A stretch of 64,000 nucleotides of DNA, from NCBI GenBank assembly GCA_033557465.1, contig CM066033.1, forward strand, positions 1,357,157,834-1,357,221,833, in the 5' to 3' direction. The DNA comes from Ichthyophis bannanicus (taxonomy: Eukaryota > Chordata > Amphibia > Gymnophiona > Ichthyophiidae). This document shows positions 1 through 10,360 of the stretch, piece by piece. The translations under genes and the position numbers were made by a program. Position 1 is the first letter of the stretch. Each line of letters opens with the position of its first letter. The notes under the pieces are model-generated. The model was given only the letters and a program-made list of their open reading frames with translations. It made no database searches and was not told where the DNA came from.

Positions 1-690
1 TGAATTACTGCAGGAATGGTGGGAACTAAATACTACGAAATAAATGAAGGCAGTAGATAAATCCTAATGAAAAAACTGTAGCACAAAAAACTCCCTTGAA
101 ACTAAAGTGAAAAAACACCCAGAAAGCCAAATGAACCAAAACAATAAGAACATTTTAGCCTTTATACATCCCTAATATGCATTTATGTGCCTTCAAAGTC
201 TAGGTGCCTTGTTAAAATATTACTCTTCTAAATAGATTCCAGAAATATGTACTAAAGTCATTCTCCCATTTTCTGTCTATGGGAAAATGCTTAGTACCCA
301 TGACCCATGGTCGGAGAGAAAATGGTTGAATTCACGTGTTTGTGAACAATAACACCATGTGTCAAGGTTTCAACTACGTTTTTAACATACTAGGGCCAAT
401 ATACAGGTTTCAAAGAGCTCCTTTATCAAGAGGCAGTGTATTTTAAATTATGATGGTATGAGTGAATAGTACATGTACTGTACTTTGCAAAACCTAAATA
501 TACCAAGGCTGAAAAAAGGAATAATATAATAAAAATGTAGAGAAAATGAGAAAAAATGAGAAAAAATGCAGAGAGCTCTTAAGAAGTCATTTATTTTTCA
601 GGTAAACAGGATGTCTGAGCAGAACAGAACATGATCAAACAATAGAACTGTTTTCAAAGGCAGCCACAAGATTAATGTATAGGGGAAAAC
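1..690. other. AT-rich intergenic, no gene seen
   Basis: No supported gene or named repeat. A short imperfect tandem of an AAAATGAGAA-type unit lies near 540-570. The rest is AT-rich unique-looking sequence. Confidence 0.5.
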
Positions 691-694
691 ATAG

Positions 695-868
695 GGGGGA
701 TATTCAGCGGCAGCAGTTAATGCTGTTAACGCGGCGAGCCGTCAGTGCTGAAAACTAACCCTGGATGTTCAATGCCAGGGTCATATCTGGCCACCAGCAT
801 TGAGTATCCGGGTTGCTGTAGACCCCGGAAGCTAATCGGGGCTGCGGCGATATTGATGACAGTATCTG
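695..868. mobile_element. MITE fragment, GATATTCA family
   Basis: Starts with GGGGGATATTCAGCGGC and contains further GATATT and GCGGCGAT blocks. The same vocabulary (ATATTCA.CGG, TTGAATATTCC, CTAACCGG) recurs in the better preserved MITEs at 47073-47687 and 47825-48203. The right end is unclear, so this is probably a truncated or diverged member. Confidence 0.45.
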
Positions 869-873
869 AATTC

Positions 874-988
874 AAAAAACATGGGACAAACACAGAGGAT
901 CTCTAAAGGGAAAAAGGGGACTGTTGCAGTGGTTGATATGGAAGGACAGACTAGATAGGGCATGTGGTCTTTTTCTGTAGTCTAGAGT
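874..988 (+). mobile_element. CR1 3' end fragment
   Basis: Plus-strand text (CATGGGACAAACACAGAGGATC, then ATGGAAGGACAGACTAGATAGG and TGTGGTCTTTTTCTGT) is the reverse complement of the 3' end of the CR1 copies at 26378, 36318 and 59848. Only about 115 bp remains and the octamer tail is lost. The small reading frame here is a shadow of this repeat. Confidence 0.75.
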
Positions 989-999
989 AGCAAAAATGA

Positions 1000-1240
1000 C
1001 AGAGGCAGGTGGCACCTTATAGACTAAACAATTTATTGAGGCCTGAGCTTTTGAGGACAAGAGTCCACTTTATCAGATGTATGAAGTGTGTGATTCTGGA
1101 GTTGGGTAACTATGCTATACATAAAAATGACTGAGCGGAGGAGGGAAGATATAAAGTATAGAGAGACACTGAAAAGTGCAGGACCGGGTGTAGAAAGGCA
1201 CCATGATATAATAATGCTGTTAAAGTGAATTCCAAAGTCT
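1000..1240 (-). repeat. Dispersed repeat, family unnamed
   Basis: On the minus strand it reads CATACATCTGATAAAGTGGACT, then CAATAAATTGTTTAGTC and AAGGTGCCACCTG. From memory this resembles a module that is very common in reptile genomes (…AATAAAT.TGTTAGTC…AAGGTGCCAC…). I cannot assign it to a class from this copy. The open reading frame over it has no recognisable domain. Confidence 0.4.
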
Positions 1241-1264
1241 GGAAAGACAATGAATTTTTGTTTT

Positions 1265-1465
1265 ATAAGTGCAGTCAAGTCAATACTGACTCCCGGCAAC
1301 CCCTAGTTTTTCATAGAAAGGTAGGACCAGAAATAGATTGCCAGGCCTTTTTTCCCAAGGCAATGGAGGGTAAAGTGACTTTCCCAAGGTATGCCAGTGG
1401 GTATCAAACCTTGATTGTTTGGCTACTAGGATGGTGCTCTAACCAGTAGACGACTCCTCTACTCA
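1265..1465 (-). mobile_element. tRNA-derived CORE/MIR-like SINE
   Basis: Read on the minus strand: a box A-like CTACTGGTTAGAGCA, a degenerate box B GGTTTGATACCC, then a MIR-like core (CCTTGGGAAAGTCACTTTACCCTCC) and a GACTTGACTGCAC end. The same order is seen at 18883-19102 (minus) and 20762-20965 (plus). The head, core and order support a Pol III SINE. The 74-codon plus-strand reading frame over it is a shadow. Confidence 0.75.
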
Positions 1466-2040
1466 CAATCAGGATGGAAGGGGGCAATAACAGGTTACAA
1501 ATAAGCAGCAGTGGAAACTAAGAGGATTTATTATTCTAAGCTTATTGGTATGGATCAAATTAATTCAAATGCTTTAAGCTATCTAAATGGATGCTGCTGC
1601 CAGAAGCTACTCTAATAGATTCTACTTCGGCCAAACTAACATTTTTAGTATTGATGGAATTATTTAAAAATATGATTTCTGATTGGAGAAATTTGTTTAT
1701 AACATTGGATGAGTTGCAGCAAGAAGAATTAGAGGCTGCTTTGGATAGTCAGGGTGTAGAGTACAATAGCCTAGACAAGAAGAAGGAAACCTCCAGAAGG
1801 TCAATGCAAAACAAAGAAAAAGAAAAAATAGAGATAGACACCAGCCACAAATCCCAAGGATAGCGCCGTGGCTCCAATACCGCACGGCAGACGCAATTAC
1901 TGCTTAGTAAACATATCCCCAAGTGTTCAATCCAATGTCTTTATTAAAAGTACTATCCAATGACTGTAGAAAAACTCAGCTAAGTTTTGGAAAACTCTGC
2001 TGCATCGAGGGTCTAAAATCATGAATAACATAACATACAT
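1466..2040. other. Unassigned stretch with an unrecognised 90-codon frame
   Basis: A plus-strand frame at 1591-1863 encodes a Glu/Lys-rich, coiled-coil-like peptide (residues around DELQQEELEAALDSQ) that I do not recognise. It has no neighbour, splice or promoter support, and may be chance or a decayed retrotransposon ORF1. Nothing else can be supported here. Confidence 0.3.
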
Positions 2041-3935
2041 AGTATATGACGCCAGATAAAGACCAGTATGGTCCATCTAGTCTGCCCAACAAGGTGGCAA
2101 GAGTAGGTGCACCTGCCGCTCCGTGCAGGTCACCCCTTCCCATGCCTTTGTTTAGGGGTGAACCCACTGCTCTGTGTAGGTCACACTATTTGTTCAGATA
2201 TAAGAGATAGATATGCTTATCTTTGCTATAAAGGGATCCACTGTGTCTGTCCCATGCCATTTTGAATTCTGTCACTGTGTTTTCCCCCACCACTTCCATC
2301 AGGAGGGCATTCGAAACATCTACCACCCTTTCAGTGAAAAAGTATTTCCTGACATTGTCTTTCAGTTTACCACCTTGAAGCTTAATGTTATGCCCTCTAG
2401 TTTTACAGCTTCCCCGTCTTTGGAAGAGGTTTGTTTGACCATTAATACTCTTTAAATATTGAAAGGTCTAAATCATATCTCCCCCGTCCCTCCTCTCCTC
2501 CTGAGTGTACATATTTAGGTCTTGAAGTCTCTTCTCATAAGTCTTCTGACGCAGGCTCCAAATCATTTTGGTTGCCTTCCTCTGAACCATTTCCAGCCTT
2601 TTTATATCCTTTGCGAGATAGTGTCTCCAAAACTGAACACCATATTCCAAGTGAGGCCTCAACAGTGACTTGTACAGTGACATTAGTACCTCTTCCTTTC
2701 TGCTGGTAATTCCTCTCTGTATGCAACCCAGCACCCTTCTAGCTTTTGCCACCGCCTTGTCACACTGTTTTGCTACCTTGACATCGTTAGAAACAATCAC
2801 TCCGAGGTCCTTCTCCTGGTCCATGCACGCCAATCTCTCGCCCCTAATCGCAAACAATTCCCTTGGATTTCTGCTTCCCAAGTGCATGACACTGCACTTC
2901 TTCACATTAAATCTTAGCTACCAAGCATTAGACCATTCTTCCAGTTTTTGTAGATCTTTCCTCATGTTCCCCACTCCCTCAGGGGAGTCCACTCTCTTGC
3001 AAGTTTTGGCGTCATCTGCAAAAAGACAGACTTTTCCATTCAGCCCTTTGGCAGTATCACTCACAGTACCAGTCCCAGGACCGAACACTGGGGCACACCA
3101 CTAATCACCTTCCTTTCATCCAAGTGAGCTCTGTGTACCATCATCTTCTGTCGTCTGTCAGTCAACCTATTTCTGATCCAGTTCAACATCTTGGGACCCA
3201 TCCCCAAGCTGTTGAGTTTTTTTATAAGCCTCCTATGAGGACAAAGCTTTGCTTCGAATCTAGGTAGATCACATCCATCACATGCCCTTAATCTACTCCT
3301 CTGGTCACCCAGTCAAAGAACTCAATCAGATTTGTTTGGCAAGATCCCCCTTTGGTAAAACTATGTTGCCTCAGATCATGCAACCTGTTGGTTTCAAGGA
3401 AGTCCACTATTTGCTCTTTCAGGAGCACCTCCATTACTTTTCCCACCACCGTGGTAAGGCTTACTGGCCTGTAGTTTGTCACTTCTTTCCTATTACCACT
3501 TTTGTGGAGAGGTACCACATCAGCCCTTCTCTAGTCCTGTGGAACTTCTCCTGTCTCCAAGGATCTATTAAAATCCTTTAAAGGCCCTGCAAGAATCTCT
3601 CTGAGCTCTTTCAGTATCCTGGGATGTATCCCATCTGGTCCCATAGACTTTTCCATTTCAGTTTTGCAAGCTGTTCTAACACATCATCTTTTGTGAATGG
3701 TGTAATATCTACTCCATTCCCATTTGTTTATTTGTCAATCACAAGTGGTCCTTCTCCAGGATTTTTTCTAGTGAAAACAGAGCAAAAGTATTTGTTTAGC
3801 ATTTTCGCTTTTTCAATGTCACTATCTACGAATCTGTTCCCAGCACTTTTGAGTCCTGCTGTTCCACCTGTGATTTTCCTCCTCTCCCGAATATATCTGA
3901 ACAACGTTTTGTCGCCACACTTCACATCTTGTATA
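2041..3935 (-). pseudogene. CR1 non-LTR retrotransposon, decayed RT half
   Basis: A minus-strand CR1-like reverse transcriptase remnant. Reading 5' to 3' from 3935 down: a pre-RT linker (GDKTLFRYIRERRK, 3728-3925), RT front pieces (VPLHKSGNRKEVTNYRPVSL, 3288-3518), and a C-terminal part (KKCSVMHLG, then EKDLGVIVSNDVKVAKQCDKA, then LYKSLLRPHLEYGVQFW at 2468-2905). Frames are broken by shifts and stops. The 3' end near 2045 (GCCAGATAAAGACCAGTATGG on the plus strand) matches the copy at 62515. The endonuclease is missing, so this is a 5'-truncated insertion. The family normally encodes endonuclease plus RT in one ORF2 of around 900 residues. Confidence 0.9.
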
Positions 3936-4234
3936 TGAAAAAAAAAGACAATATATAAACAAACGTAATAAAACTCTACAAAGCACGTTGAAGTGGTTAA
4001 AATGAACCAAAAAGCAATATTTAACCATAGTAAAACATAGTAATTCTATCTATAAAATATAATAAGTGAAATAAAAACTAAATTAAACAAGCCATGAAAG
4101 GAAAATGCAGACAAATTCCCGATCCATCCAACTAAACTAAATGCCACTCTTGTATTATGCTTCCCAGGCAAGAATATTCTTCTGTATCCTCTACACACTG
4201 CTTAACAGTATTGTAAATAGTTAAAAGTCCCAGC

Positions 4235-4405
4235 TATCACTATATTACATATGTGTGATTAACCTGCATGTAAATGGTTCTTTTTATCATAGTTTAATAT
4301 ATTGTCTGTAACTAAGTTTTTGATCGATGTAAACCGTGCCTGATCGCTGGAAGGGGCGGTATAGAAAAACTGTTTAAATAAATAAATAAAATAAAAATAG
4401 AAAAT
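4235..4405 (+). mobile_element. L2-type 3' tail
   Basis: Ends with GTAAACCGTGCCTGATCGC, then GGGGCGGTATAGAAAAACTG and (TAAA) repeats. This is the tail pattern of the L2-clade elements in this window (GTAAACCG…CGGTATA…TAAATAAATA). Coding sequence is absent, so this is either a heavily truncated LINE or a SINE that uses the LINE tail. Confidence 0.7.
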
Positions 4406-4517
4406 CAAATCACATAAGAGCCACTTTACCAAAATGGAGAGGCCTCACGATCTTTGGCAAAATAGTGAATTATCTGATCAAGGAATCAACTTGGGAGAAA
4501 CAAATAAACACAAAATA

Positions 4518-4577
4518 CAATCTAAAAATCATATAAGAGAACATGAACAATCTAAAAATCATATAAGAGAACATGAA
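4518..4577 (+). repeat. Two tandem 30-bp units
   Basis: A 30-bp unit beginning CAATCTAAAAATCATATAAG at 4518-4547 is repeated exactly at 4548-4577. It lies in a 69-codon frame that I do not recognise (4434-4643) and adds a ten-residue in-frame repeat. This is a recent local duplication. Confidence 0.9.
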
Positions 4578-4667
4578 CTAAAATTGTCTTCAGAAAAACA
4601 ATATGTGCCTAAAAGAGGAAATTACCAGCAAAAAATATATTAAAAAGTTAAAATAGTGCTCTGTGTT

Positions 4668-4795
4668 TAACAAAAGATCTTTATATGTATATAGTTCCAT
4701 TCTGTTCCATGTAACTTGTTGTTCCATGTAAACCACCCCTGATCTCTGGAAGGGGCGGTATAGAAAACTGTCCAAATAAAATAAATATATAAATG
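4668..4795 (+). mobile_element. L2-type 3' tail, second copy
   Basis: TATATAGTTCCATTCTGTTCC, then GTAAACCACCCCTGATCTC, GGGGCGGTATAGAAAACTG and AAATAAAATAAATA. It is a near relative of the tail at 4235-4405, 270 bp upstream in the same orientation. Confidence 0.7.
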
Positions 4796-5350
4796 AAGGG
4801 CTTATTCCGTCTCCTAAAAAAACCACTCTTGAAGAGGGGGATGTAATGCCTGCATGTTCAAAAACAGGAGCAATGAGATAAACAAAAACCTTACAAAAAC
4901 TTCCTAAAGCATAGCTTGCAGGCAATTTACCTACTAAACATGAGAGGATACTAAAGGATTGCTAATGCAATTCATTTGTTTTTAGACAGATGTCAATTTT
5001 TCCTCGTGGACTCTGCTGCATTTTTTTATGCATGCTCTTTGTTGTCTGTGATGCCATCCTAAATCGAATTAGATTAGCGAGGATTTTGTTCAGGGATAAC
5101 CTCCCCTTATCGCCGCCTGACTGAAGATCGAGCATAGTTTAGGAGAACTATCCAGAGGATCGCCATTGACTCAACCACACATAACTACAACATTCAGATA
5201 GTGCTGTTGAAAATTATTACTGACCACCCTGGCGCTAGCAGTATGGTTCTAGGGCAAGGCATGCATGGTTGTATCAATTATCCAGATAGCAGCAATATTC
5301 AGTCTGAATTTATCATTACTTGTAGACTGTAGATCAATTGCATGGGAAAT
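4796..5350. other. No gene or repeat recognised
   Basis: Moderately AT-rich sequence. I see no coding, RNA or transposon signal that I can support. Confidence 0.4.
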
Positions 5351-5354
5351 TTAG

Positions 5355-5575
5355 GGATTGGATTTAGATCAGGAGTTCAAGGCAAATTACATTCTGGCAC
5401 AGTAGGCATTTTCCTGTCCTTGGAGAGCTTACTATCTACTCTAAGTTTGTACCAGAGTAACAGGAGGGTTAAGTGACTTGCCCAAGATCACAAGGAACAG
5501 TGGTGGGATTTGAACCCAGGCTTCGCTGATTTTAGCCAGCTCTCTAACTATTAGAATGCTTTTCCACTCCAGGTA
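5355..5575 (-). mobile_element. tRNA-derived CORE/MIR-like SINE
   Basis: Minus strand: box A-like AATAGTTAGAGAGCTGGC, box B GGTTCAAATCCC, then the core CCTTGTGATCTTGGGCAAGT, CACTTAACCCTCC and the downstream GTAAGCTCTCCAAGGACAGG. It is the best preserved head and core in the window. Its box B matches the Pol III consensus GGTTCRANYCC. Confidence 0.85.
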
Positions 5576-5576
5576 C

Positions 5577-6090
5577 TCTGTGATGTACAAAAAACAAGAA
5601 ATAATAAAAACAGAAATATTCTTATTAGAAAAATAAAATATAACAGTGGATCCCCATATTCACATTAATAACTTGACGAGTAAAAATAATTAGAGCATGG
5701 AATAGAGCTAACTCTGACTAAAAGGCCATTTAGAAATAATAGGCTTGAAGCTTGCTACCAAACTCAATCATGCCATTAATTAATCATATCTCATCAGGTG
5801 ATTGATTCCACTCCTGTGGAGCAGAGAAAGGCAACAGTTGACTTAAGACCATTGTACCATGAATCCTAGGAAATAGAGTGCATCTCAACTGCCTGCCCCA
5901 CAGGACCTCAGCCTGTGTGTGGGGGGGCGTAGAGCTTCCATGGAGAAGAAAGACGAGAGCCCAACTATAACACCTTGAAAAGTAACAGCACACTCCTGAA
6001 CCATATTCTATATGCTATAGGCATAAAGTGTAGAGCATATCGCAAAAGAAGCAAGCTTTTTTTAGTAGAGAATCTCTAAAAAGATCAGCA
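5577..6090. other. No gene recognised
   Basis: AT-rich start, then mixed sequence. The minus-strand 69-codon frame at 5784-5993 shows no domain. Confidence 0.35.
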
Positions 6091-6094
6091 TAGG

Positions 6095-6215
6095 TGTTTC
6101 AAACGGGGCAGTAGCGTTATGAAATATTTCTTCCCAGAAAGTGTGGTGGCTATATGGAATAACCTTCCAGTGAAGGTGGTGAAGCAAAAATGGTAATAAA
6201 ATTCAAGAAAACATG
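6095..6215 (+). pseudogene. LINE ORF2 C-terminal fragment
   Basis: The plus strand encodes a motif reading FFPESVVAIWNNLPVKVVK near 6125-6185, followed by stops. This matches the C-terminal block of jockey-superfamily LINE proteins (…FF.ERVV..WN.LP..VV…), also seen in the CR1 copies here (FFTERVVDSWNSLPVEVVE at about 60 kb). It is too short to name the family. Confidence 0.55.
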
Positions 6216-6239
6216 AGATAAGCACAGCGGAATCCTACA

Positions 6240-7052
6240 GGTATTAGGGATAAGCATTCATTTGAAACAACACGAGTAATGTCAACCGAATTTCCCAGGT
6301 TGTCTGGCATCATTTTTAACCAGGAATAACAGGAAAAAACCTGAAACTGTATTTTTTTCCCACGTCAGTAATGCACAATATTGCTCAATAGCACATGCTA
6401 AGCACACTATTGAGACATAGGGGCCATAGGGTGGTAGCTGTCCGTGTGGGTCTGGTGTGCACTAAAGGCGCACGTTGGACACATATTGACAGCTTGCGTG
6501 GGGCCATGACGGACTGGCACTGGATTTTGGTGCTAATTGTCCATGATGCCTTCGGATCGCAAGTGATAGGGTTAAGGACAGAGAGTGGTTGGGGTGAGTG
6601 CCGTGTATTCAGTGCACCCACGCTGCCTGCTTGGCAGGTAAGTAGCGTGGGTGCACGCACGTCCACCTCCAGGTGGTGTTGAGTGGACCCATGCTGCTGA
6701 CATTCCATGCAAGGGCGCGTGCGCCACAGTAAATGCCAGGTACATACACTCCTGCTCCCAGCAGTTAATGCTGTGCTGTTCTCCTAACATGTCATGGATA
6801 TGCGTGTTATTAGCACATTAGGTGCAAAACATCAGCTGAGCAGTTCATGTGTGCCTTAGCGTGCACTAACTGGCTGCAGTGAGCACTGACACATGGGCAT
6901 GCCAGCTGCAAGATGCCAAAACACATGTTAACTGGCATTCACGTGCTCATGTGGACAGGTTAAGGATGGAGTGTGAGTGCGGAGCACACATTAGTGTTTG
7001 AACACCCTTGACGTTGCTGTTAGCATGAGTGTAGCTAATGGTATCTCTATGC
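6240..7052. other. Unassigned, host of the hAT insertion
   Basis: GTGC-rich sequence with overlapping frames on both strands (6385-6790) but no domain. It resembles the interiors of the Harbinger-like elements at 16-26 kb in composition (GTGCACT, GCACACT words). No ends were found. Confidence 0.3.
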
Positions 7053-7375
7053 CAATGCTTCCCAAACTTGGATTCGGGGTCCTAAATGGGGTCACATCAT
7101 CAGTGGATGGGGGTCGCAGAAATACGGTCATGTCCTCTTCTCTTTCACTGGGACCTATTCCGAGTAGTGGGAATCACCAGTCAGCATGCGGCCTGTGAGC
7201 CAGTGAACATTCATAGGCCCCTCCTCCCCCTCCTTTATAATCTTACGGTTAGACTGGAAACCCCTGCCGAGTACTGGGGTCCAGGGCCGGATTTACCTAT
7301 ACGCCATGTACGCCATGGCGTAGGGCCCACAGCTGGCAAGGGCCCACAAAAAGCTGCCGCGGCAGCATGGATGTC

Positions 7376-7587
7376 CCCTCTGCCCTGCCGAATCCCCGGC
7401 TGAGCCCCTCCGTACCGGCTTTGAGAGGCGCAAAGGGAGAGTGTCTCCCTCGCGTCTCTGTTAAGCCTGCAGGGGCTGATGGGAAGTTTCCCTGCGGGCT
7501 TAACAGAGACGCGAGGGAAACAAACTCCCTTCGCGCCTCTCAAAGCCGTCGCGGAGGGAGGGATTCGGCAGGGCTGAGGGGGCCCCG
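7376..7587. repeat. GC-rich inverted repeat inside hAT
   Basis: The left arm (CTGCCCTGCCGAATC, then GGCTTTGAGAGGCGCAAAGG, then CGCGTCTCTGTTAAGCC) pairs with the right arm (GGCTTAACAGAGACGCGAGG, then CGCGCCTCTCAAAGCC, then GATTCGGCAGGGC). The arms are about 95-100 bp around a short centre near 7475-7490. It reads as coding on both strands only because it is palindromic. Confidence 0.85.
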
Positions 7588-7639
7588 TGGGACCGTCCAT
7601 GCTGCCGCGGCCTCTATCAGCTGTCTCTGCAGAGCTGGG

Positions 7640-9185
7640 CCTGGAGAGGGACAGGTAGAGAAACTCAAAGGGAGTGAGGAATGGTGGTCTGGTCAGAGCT
7701 TTGTAGGGAGGGAGAAGAAGCCTGAGATATCTTTCAGAGTAGGTTAAGGAGAATGCAGCAAGATCTATTTTTTAGGGGGGGGGATTAAGGAAAATATGGA
7801 GAGAGCTTTGGATGAAGGAACAAGCATATGAGGAGGGAAAACATGTGACTGATTGTAGTGGGGAAGAAGATTTTCAGATCAGAGGGAGTGGAGAGGAATG
7901 GAGGAGACGTTTTTGCAGAGGATGAAGACTGAACCTGGGATTGAAAAAGAGAAAAAGGGGGAACAAATGATGAAGAGGGGGAGACCCCAAAGGTGGGGTG
8001 GACAAAAGAATACAAACAGAGAGAGGAGCGGCTGGGGGACCAAGGAAAAGGGGGAGGGAGTCTGCTAGATAAGAGAAAAGGGTACTCATTGGGTAGAAGG
8101 AGAACAGAAAAGGATCTATGGTGGGCTATGGGGGGGGGGCTAGGACTGGAAATGGGCTGGGGGGGTTAAGACGAGGTGGGCTGATGGGGTTAGGACTGGT
8201 AATCGCCAGTGTGCTGTAGGGGGTCCTAAGAACTGGTAATGGGCTAGGGGGGGGTTAAGACTGGTCATGGGCTGTGGGCTGATGGGGGCTGTCTGGGAAT
8301 GGGCTATGGGGGGGGCTAGGATTGGAAAGGGGCTGGGGGGGTTAAGACTGGAGGTGGGCTGATGTGGTTAGGACTGATAATGGGCTGTGGGCTGATGGGG
8401 GGGTTAGAACTGGTAATGGGCTATGGGGGGGTTAAGACTGATAATGGGCTGTGGGCTGTTGGGGGGTTAGAATTGGTAATGGGCTATGAGGGGGGGTTAA
8501 GACTGATAATGGGCTGTGGGCTGATGGGGGCTGTCTGGTAATGGGCTATGGGGGGCTAGGACTGGAAATGGGCTGGGGGGGTTAAGACTGGAGGTGGGCT
8601 AATGGGGTTAGGACTGGAAGTGGGCTGATGGGGGGTTAGGACTGGTAATGGGTTATAGGGGGGGCTTAAACTGAAAATGGGGTGATGGGGGTTAGGACTG
8701 GAAGTGGGTTGATGGGGGGGCTAGGACTGGTATTGGATTGGGGGGTTGCTAGGACTGGAAATGGGCTGATGGGTGGCTAGGACTGGAAATGGGCTGATGC
8801 AGGGACTAGAAGGGAATGGATGCTGGGTGAGGCTGGAACTAGAAGGGAGCTGATGTTGGGGGAGGATTAGAATGGGATGGGGCTGGAAGAGTAAAATGGA
8901 GAAGGGAAAAATATTTTGTGTGGGAGGGATAAAAAATCTACAATTGGCCGGGTATTGGGAGAGTAAGTGGGGATTGAGGATGGAGGGGTAAAATTTGAGT
9001 GGATGAAATAGGAATGAGGAAAGAGCAAAAGGAGAAAGATTAGTATGTTAAAGCAGATGTAGAGAGAGAATGGAAAAAAACTAGAAGAGAGAAGAAAGGA
9101 CAAATGGACAGCAGACGATGGAGAGTTAGCAGAAGACACGAAGAAACCAGAAGAAAGTGGCTGGAGCAATTGCAGCTGAAAAAAA
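7640..9185 (+). repeat. Long purine-rich strand
   Basis: For about 1.5 kb the plus strand is mostly A and G (for example GGGAGAAGAAGCCTGAGA, GAGGAATGGAGGAGACG), apart from the minisatellite part where T is added. The minus-strand frames here (7785-8089, 8867-9193) are Pro/Ser/Leu/Phe-rich because of this bias and are not genes. Confidence 0.75.
8125..8810 (+). repeat. G-rich minisatellite
   Basis: Imperfect tandem units of roughly 45-60 bp built from GGGGGTTAGGACTGG, AATGGGCTG, ATGGGGGG and GGGTTAAGACTGG. I count more than ten units, with length and base changes between them. Runs of four to nine G occur in nearly every unit. Confidence 0.9.
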
Positions 9186-9765
9186 ATGCACAAAAGGTAG
9201 AAAAATATCTCTTTATTTTGAATTTATTAATTGGAATATGTCAGCTCTGGTAAATGTGCATCATTAACGTCTGCGCTTTGTTTAGTACAAGAGCAAATTA
9301 ATGTATAGTTTTATTTCTACAGTGTTGTACATTCCAAGTTTGGCTTTTGGGATTCCCAGTTTAATTATTGTCTTCCTGTTTCTAAATTGTGATTACTTGT
9401 TTGGTGATGGTCTATGTTCTGCATGTGTAACTGAGCTGAGGTGTTCTGTTTATATAATTCCTATTTGACATTGCCACTTGTTCTCTTTCCCCAGTAGGTC
9501 ATGTATTGTTGTTCTCTGAAATGTATTGGTTTAATATTTGCAGTGTTGCCTTTTGATAGGTAGGGTATGGTGCTTTGTGAGTCCTGGTAGTGCTGTTAGG
9601 ATACGGCGGGTTTGCTATGGGTTCTAAATGGGCAGTGTGTGTAGTAGTTCCTAATGTGTCTGGCAGTTGGCACTGGATTATAGTAATGTAGAAATCTTTT
9701 AGTCTTTCTTTATCCATACACTCATTAAGAGGCACGTTTACTAAAAGTTAGTATATGGTAACATT

Positions 9766-9803
9766 ATGCAAATATTTATGCAAATGAGGCCCCTTATGCA
9801 AAT
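9766..9803 (+). promoter_or_regulatory. Three octamer motifs ATGCAAAT
   Basis: ATGCAAAT occurs exactly at 9766-9773, 9778-9785 and 9796-9803, the last two inside a repeated TTATGCAAATGAGGCCCC. The octamer is the binding site of POU/Oct factors. Function here is only inferred; the site lies near the right end of the inner hAT. Confidence 0.5.
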
Positions 9804-10216
9804 GAGGCCCCTCACCCCCCTTGGGCCGCCCCTGCTGGGGGCCCACAATTTTTGTTGGTGTAGGGCCTCACTCGAGGTAAATCCGGCCCTGCTGGGGTCT
9901 CTAATCACACACTGCACACTGACACAAGGGACCCTGGGCTGGCTGCTGCTGCCATTGCTTTCTGCTTTAGAGGAGTGGAGAGAGGGGAAGGAGGCTAGAG
10001 ACCTGCTGTTTTGATTTCATCATCATCTGGGGTCACGGGAATTTGTAATTGCTGAAATGGGGGTCATAGGGGATAAATGTTTGGAAAGCACTGCTCTATG
10101 CGTATCATTAGGTGCACCCGGGTTAACTGACATTCAAGAAAAGAGCGCCACAACAAAATTACAACCACAAATTAAAAGTAGGACTCTGTTATCATTTCTC
10201 ATGTATACTTCATCCA

Positions 10217-10357
10217 CAGTGAGAATTTATTTATTTGTTTAAAAGGATTTATATCCCGCTTTATCCTAAAATCAACGCAGTTTTCACTTCAAACGAATCA
10301 AAAACAAAGTGTAGAGGTGTCAGCGTGCTGTGTTTGTATCGTAGAGCGTGTGTAGGT
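10217..10357 (-). mobile_element. L2-type 3' tail, truncated
   Basis: TTTATTTATTTGTTTAAAAGG, then ATATCCCGCTTTATCC, then CAACGCAGTTTTCAC is a minus-strand L2-type tail. It sits directly before the longer L2 element whose tail starts at 10361. Confidence 0.65.
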
Positions 10358-10360
10358 GTA

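Larger units (their letters stand above)
7282..9891. mobile_element. Inner hAT-like element nested in the outer one
   Basis: Inverted ends of 17 bp, CAGGGCCGGATTTACCT, are exact on both sides. The flanking 8-bp duplication CTGGGGTC is exact (7274-7281 and 9892-9899). Length is 2,610 bp with no hAT transposase frame. Inside are a GC-rich palindrome (7376-7587), a purine-rich strand, a G-rich minisatellite (8125-8810) and three octamer motifs. This is a large non-autonomous hAT filled with unrelated sequence. Confidence 0.95.
7053..10093. mobile_element. Outer hAT-like MITE with 8-bp TSD
   Basis: Left end CAATGCTTCCCAAAC, right end (inverted) CAGTGCTTTCCAAAC. The flanking 8-bp duplication CTCTATGC is exact (7045-7052 and 10094-10101). 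8-bp duplications and CAGNG-type ends are the hAT signature. Without the inner element at 7282-9891 and its extra duplication it is only about 420 bp and codes for nothing, so it is non-autonomous. Internal GGGGTC words near both ends are also inverted. Confidence 0.9.

Noticed and set aside
7785..9193. Minus-strand Ser/Pro/Phe-rich frames of 60-110 codons as genes
   Set aside because: They lie opposite a purine-rich strand; the composition alone explains the open frames and residues. No motif and no start context.
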